Under the pieces are notes generated by a model. That model did no database searches and was not told the origin of the DNA. It saw only the letters and a list, made by a program, of their open reading frames with translations. The position numbers were made by a program, and so were the translations under genes. Positions 56,801 through 60,000 of a stretch of DNA of 60,000 nt are shown here, piece after piece. The first letter of the stretch is position 1. Each line of letters starts with the position of its first letter. The DNA comes from Polytrichum commune (Eukaryota > Streptophyta > Polytrichopsida > Polytrichales > Polytrichaceae), in contig OX485805.1 in the NCBI GenBank assembly GCA_950295325.1, positions 50,308,758 to 50,368,757 of the forward strand. Reading direction: 5' to 3'.

Positions 56801-59599
56801 TAACAGATAGAACCAGTACCCAATAAGGACTGGTTAGTCTTGGATTTGTTTGGTGCAAGGTTTTAACTCTTGGTGTTTTAGATTCTAGTGAGTGTGTTTG
56901 CATAAGTATTGGGAGTGTGATGTTTATGTCACCTAGCAGTCCGTCTTTCGCGTGCCAGGGGGAATTGTGCCCGTTGCCGATATATACTAATGTGGTTTTA
57001 ATTATTATATTTTTAGTATGTATTATTTATTATTTATTTATTTGTTGACTAGGGGGGGTCTTGTAATTGAGGTAGAGGTATAGGCAGCCCATAGGTAAGT
57101 AAGCTACACTTGATGGAGATTTTTATCATAATAACCCACTACATATATCAAGCTAGCATTTAACATCATGATTGAATGTTCAAATTCTAGAACGATCCCT
57201 AACTTTACCTTAAGTACAACAATGACTAGTGAAAAATATAAGTAGTTATTAATAAATGATGTCTAACATATATAATGCAAAAACATCCTAAGTTTTTTTT
57301 TTCTTGTTCATGTTTACTATGGACCCACACTTCTTGGAACCCCCCACACTATTTAGCATACACCTTTCCTTGGAAACACGATGGTGAAGTTTCATAACAT
57401 TATTCAGATCCATAACATTGTTATGGATCTGAATAATGTTATGTTGGTCGAGAAACAAATAAAATGAGTAAAGCAATGTTTTGTGGGACTGACAATATTC
57501 CATGAAATATCGTCAGTCCCGCAGAACATTGTCATGGATTTGAATGATGCTATGTTGGTCGAGAAACAAATAAAATGAGTAAAGAAGTGGTTTGGTTTCC
57601 TAATACCTATGGAGGGGGGATAGGAAAAATTGACCCCTATAAGTTTGTTGTTAGTTCACCCCAATTTAAGCTCACTTAATTGATTTGGGTCTTTGACCCC
57701 AACTTAGGGACTAATTTATCTTAATATAGAAACATGTGAGCTCTACAATAGACACCAACATTTCCACCCTCCCTAACCCCAGTTTGTCCTCCCCCTCAAT
57801 AGGTGTTGTGAATGTTCACATGTTAAGAAATTCTCATGATAATTAGGGTTTAGGGTTACCTGAAGAAGATACTCAGCAGCTTGAAGGATGCCACCCATCT
57901 CATAATTAGGAGTGGCAACTGCAATATATTCTTCGTAATTTTTGATTGCATAGAAGCTATCATTGAGCTTCCAATAAACCCGCCCCAATGAAAATAATGC
58001 CTGCTCTCAAGGTGTATAACAACGTAAATAGGTAGACTTCAAAATTTGGCGTTCATTACTCGAAACCCAATTAGCTCTCAATTAGTGCCACGTCTGCTAA
58101 TTGCCAATATGATACTCTTTGTCAACACAAGTAATTTTATCTAAGTGAAAAATGATTCACATTATAACAGTTAGTGTAGCACATTGGGGTACTTGAGAAT
58201 AGTTTTGTTTTTCAATATGCAAGGGGAAGATATTATTGAGCATATTAATGGCAAGTGTCAAGTATTAATAATTTCAAATGCAAGAGGAAGATATTCTTCA
58301 ATATACTAACATCAAGTGTCATTTGTGCACATTTTAGTTAACTTGTCATGACCATTGTGTAACCTAGGCATACATCTTATAACAACATTGAACATACTCA
58401 TGTCAAGATATTAGCAAGCATGCTTGAATGCCAAGTGTCATGAGGTGACATAAATGATGAAGTTATCGATCATTAGTGTAGCCTAGTATATGTCTAAAAA
58501 TAAGGTAAGTGACACTAAACACCATAAATGGTGCGACATCAAGTACCATAAACGGTATAGTTGAGTTATTTTGATGAAATCGATCACCTCCGCTTTTTGG
58601 GTTTGGGACTTGGTCTCTTTTGATGCAGTTAAGGCACGCCAGAAGAAAAACAAGGCTTGCTTGTTGTCATTGATATCCTCAAAAATATCTCCAATTTCCA
58701 TGTTTGCATGATAAATCTTATGAAAATCACCTGCACATTCAAGAAACACACAATAAATTTTGTCTAAAATGATCCATGTCATCTGCAATGGGACCAGGTC
58801 CGAGATGACCCTAAACTACTGGGTGGTAGTGGAGTGGTACCCATTTCCGAATGGAGTGGTTGGTGGTTTGATTCCCACTTTGAAATCTTCTCTGTACTTG
58901 TCAAATTAGACCAACTAGGTAGATAGGAAGCCAAGAGCCCACCCACCGCAAGGTAAGCAGTAAACCCCACCCTGCCCCAAGCGGATTCTTGAGCAAGGTA
59001 GAGTCAACATGAATTCACGTTGGATTGCTCGACGTTGGTTATTTATTTATTTATGCAGTGGACCATGGTGAAATATGTTTTCAAGGAAATTCAATAACTA
59101 CACTAAATATTGTATCAAGTGCCACCAATTGATACTAATTGTAAACCACCCATGTAATGTCACCAACACTAAATGTAAATTCAACATTATTTGCCCTTCC
59201 TTGTAAAAACAATTGGAGATTATAAATCTACACTATTGCAAATACTGAGACTTACTAAGTGAATTCTCAATCAAATTTCAATCATCTATGACACTATTTC
59301 TTACATAACAGTTAGGATGCAGAATATACCAACTTTTGTTTCAATGACATTTGGATGAACAGGAAATAAGTTGGGATCACAATACTTGTAAACTTATTCA
59401 TAAAAAGTGTCATTAGGAAAATTACCACATTGACATAATATACTATATTACACTAACACAATATTTAGTGTAGTTCAAGCATATTCTCAATATATGTATA
59501 TATATTCACAAAACACTCGAAATGAGAAGGATTTAGAGTTACCATAGCGAACCCCCACTTCCGCATCTTCCATTTGTAGTTTAAGAGGGTGTAGCACTT
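53850..59599 (-). CDS. Tetratricopeptide-repeat protein, TTC29-like (3' six exons; 5' end beyond the window)
   Basis: Six exons read right to left: 59543-59599, 58588-58730, 57860-58000, 55663-55815, 55385-55510 and 53850-54092. Every junction has AG/GT borders, and the phases are consistent throughout: phase 1 for the first intron, phase 0 for the rest. No stop occurs before the TGA at 53850-53852, giving ~285 residues. Repeated ~34-residue helical pairs are TPR units: ALFSLGRVYWKLNDSFYAIK, GAKYQLGLLHMKLKQPALSL, ISDVFEGLEDVMDAIAYMEQ and CKIGMLYYRNGDFVSAEKYF. The C-terminus has SARVNLGIVR. Unit order and this ending recall TTC29, a scaffold protein needed for motile cilia. The acceptor at 55816 lacks a pyrimidine tract and is the weakest boundary. 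Introns hold a LINE, SINE, MITE and hairpins. TPR assignment is firm; the TTC29 name is an inference. Confidence 0.72.
54569..54608. repeat. Perfect 18-bp hairpin in the last intron
   Basis: Arms AAAGAGCATCAAACCGGC and its exact complement enclose the loop GTGT. It lies in the intron before the last exon of the TPR gene. It could be a minimal foldback element or an RNA structure. Confidence 0.9.
55940..56225. repeat. 139-bp tandem duplication ending in a 16-bp hairpin
   Basis: Two units start at 55941 and 56080, with words ACATGTTGGATCCAAAGTCA and CATTGTTCCATGG. The second ends in a perfect hairpin, ATATTTCCCACATTCA with its complement (56191-56206, 56210-56225). Related ACTGACAATATT / GTCCCACATAACA words recur at about 55205-55265, 56240-56290 and 57480-57545. 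Confidence 0.8.
56648..57077 (-). mobile_element. Truncated LINE 3' UTR copy, 430 bp
   Basis: A 14-bp target duplication GTATAGGCARCCCA (56634-56647, 57078-57091; one mismatch) flanks it. It has an AAG tail, a diverged stem (CAGTCTCC...GGAGGCCG) and GTGAATGAAGTGTATGTTCG, homologous to 32512-32720. It sits in the intron between the third and fourth visible exons of the TPR gene. Confidence 0.87.
57393..57585. repeat. 51-bp perfect palindrome with a partial tandem duplication
   Basis: 57393-57443 has 25-base arms (CATAACATTATTCAGATCC..) around a single T. The following ~36 bases (TTGGTCGAGAAACAAATAAA..) are repeated after ~114 bp (57444 and about 57553). It belongs to the same CATAACATTATT/GTCCCACA hairpin family as the 55-56 kb repeats in neighbouring introns. 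Confidence 0.88.
58797..59053 (+). mobile_element. tRNA-derived SINE, 257 bp, in an intron
   Basis: Its head GGTCCGAGATGACCCTAAAC matches the SINE at 44887. Box B-like GGTTTGATTCC lies ~75 bases on. The tail is TTAT repeats. An imperfect target duplication TGCARTGG(G)ACCA (58784-58796, 59054-59065) flanks it. It lies in the first visible intron of the TPR gene. Confidence 0.78.
59098..59473. mobile_element. MITE family B, 376 bp, in an intron
   Basis: Ends CTACACTAAATATTG and (inverted) the same bases. Inverted relative to the copy at 39354. It lies only ~70 bp downstream of an exon of the TPR gene (59543-59599). Confidence 0.78.
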
Positions 59600-60000
59600 C
59601 TGCATCAATCAACTAAAAGAGGGTAGTTTACTCTCACACTCCAATCCTTTGATGAATATGTGCAAAAGTATACTACTTAGCGACCAAGTAATACATTAAA
59701 GTACCGAGTTATTTCATTATACTTATGTGGTCTGCATGTGATGCTTCACACTTAGTTTGGACGAAGAATAGTATGACATGTTTAAGGAATCACAAAATAT
59801 GAACTACTTCCATGAAATCTAACTTTGGAAACATTACAAGTTATAAAAATGGCACAGTTGTTTTGATGTTGTCTTGAAGTGGTTTCTTAACCAGAAATGT
59901 GTTAGTGGGTTTCGGATTCATTTTGTACCCGTTTCTTGCCGACAAGTGAAGTAGGATCAACATAGTCGGGTGATGGGGCTGGCGGTTGTGGTTGGTGTGT
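59600..60000 (-). other. Upstream intron or exon sequence of the TPR gene, unresolved
   Basis: Minus-strand bases near the right edge can be read as a proline-rich frame (QPPAPSPDYVDPTSLVGKKR) before a possible GT at about 59930. Its phase does not match the next exon, so I do not call it an exon. Confidence 0.3.

Noticed and set aside
59880-60000. Proline-rich candidate exon upstream of the TPR exons
   Set aside because: The candidate donor gives phase 0, but the next exon needs phase 1; it cannot be resolved at the window edge.
1-60000. CRISPR arrays, rRNA or complete tRNA genes
   Set aside because: No array of identical repeats with unique spacers and no cloverleaf or rRNA core was seen; the tandem repeats present are minisatellites, and the tRNA-like parts are SINE heads and a primer site.

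Overview
This is a repeat-rich stretch of a land-plant nuclear genome. The evidence is spliced genes with GT/AG introns, an Athila-like Ty3/Gypsy element primed by tRNA-Asp, and CACTA-, hAT-, pogo- and PIF/Harbinger-type DNA elements. The only host gene I can support is the 3' part of a TPR-protein gene of TTC29 type on the minus strand (53.85-59.6 kb). TTC29 proteins serve motile cilia, so a plant with swimming sperm (bryophyte, lycophyte or fern; a bryophyte is my guess) fits best. The species cannot be named from this window.

Layout. 1-1674: decayed pogo/Tigger-like transposase, minus strand, running off the left edge. 2.04-2.58 kb: pyrimidine tract and two minisatellites. 2963-19623: a complete, young Athila-like LTR retrotransposon of 16.66 kb with 2,016-bp LTRs, 5-bp target duplication AGGAC, tRNA-Asp primer site, two small leader ORFs, an intact gag-pol, a 2.6-kb spacer and an intact 917-codon ORF in the env-like position. 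19.6-32.5 kb: mostly unrecognised AT-rich DNA with diverged duplicate segments, one MITE and a PIF/Harbinger transposase relic. 32.5-35.8 kb: a 5'-truncated LINE on the minus strand. 36-49 kb: a mosaic of small inverted-repeat elements, several nested, plus a SINE. 49.4-51.2 kb: two further LINE copies. 52.58-53.02 kb: a Tourist-like MITE. 53.85-60 kb: the TTC29-like gene, with a LINE, a SINE, a MITE and hairpin repeats in its introns.

The most interesting content is the LINE family. Five insertions (32.5, 47.5, 49.4, 50.2 and 56.6 kb) lie in the same orientation. All have duplicated target sites (one tentative), and their tails are short simple repeats rather than poly(A). The protein combines a methyltransferase-like region, a full RNase H, a CCHC finger and a C-terminal PD-(D/E)XK-like segment resembling the restriction-like endonuclease of R2/Dualen-type LINEs. 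The second point of interest is the Athila-like element, with five CCHC knuckles across two ORFs and a large unassigned second protein.

All calls come from reading the sequence and from remembered family motifs. No database search was run.
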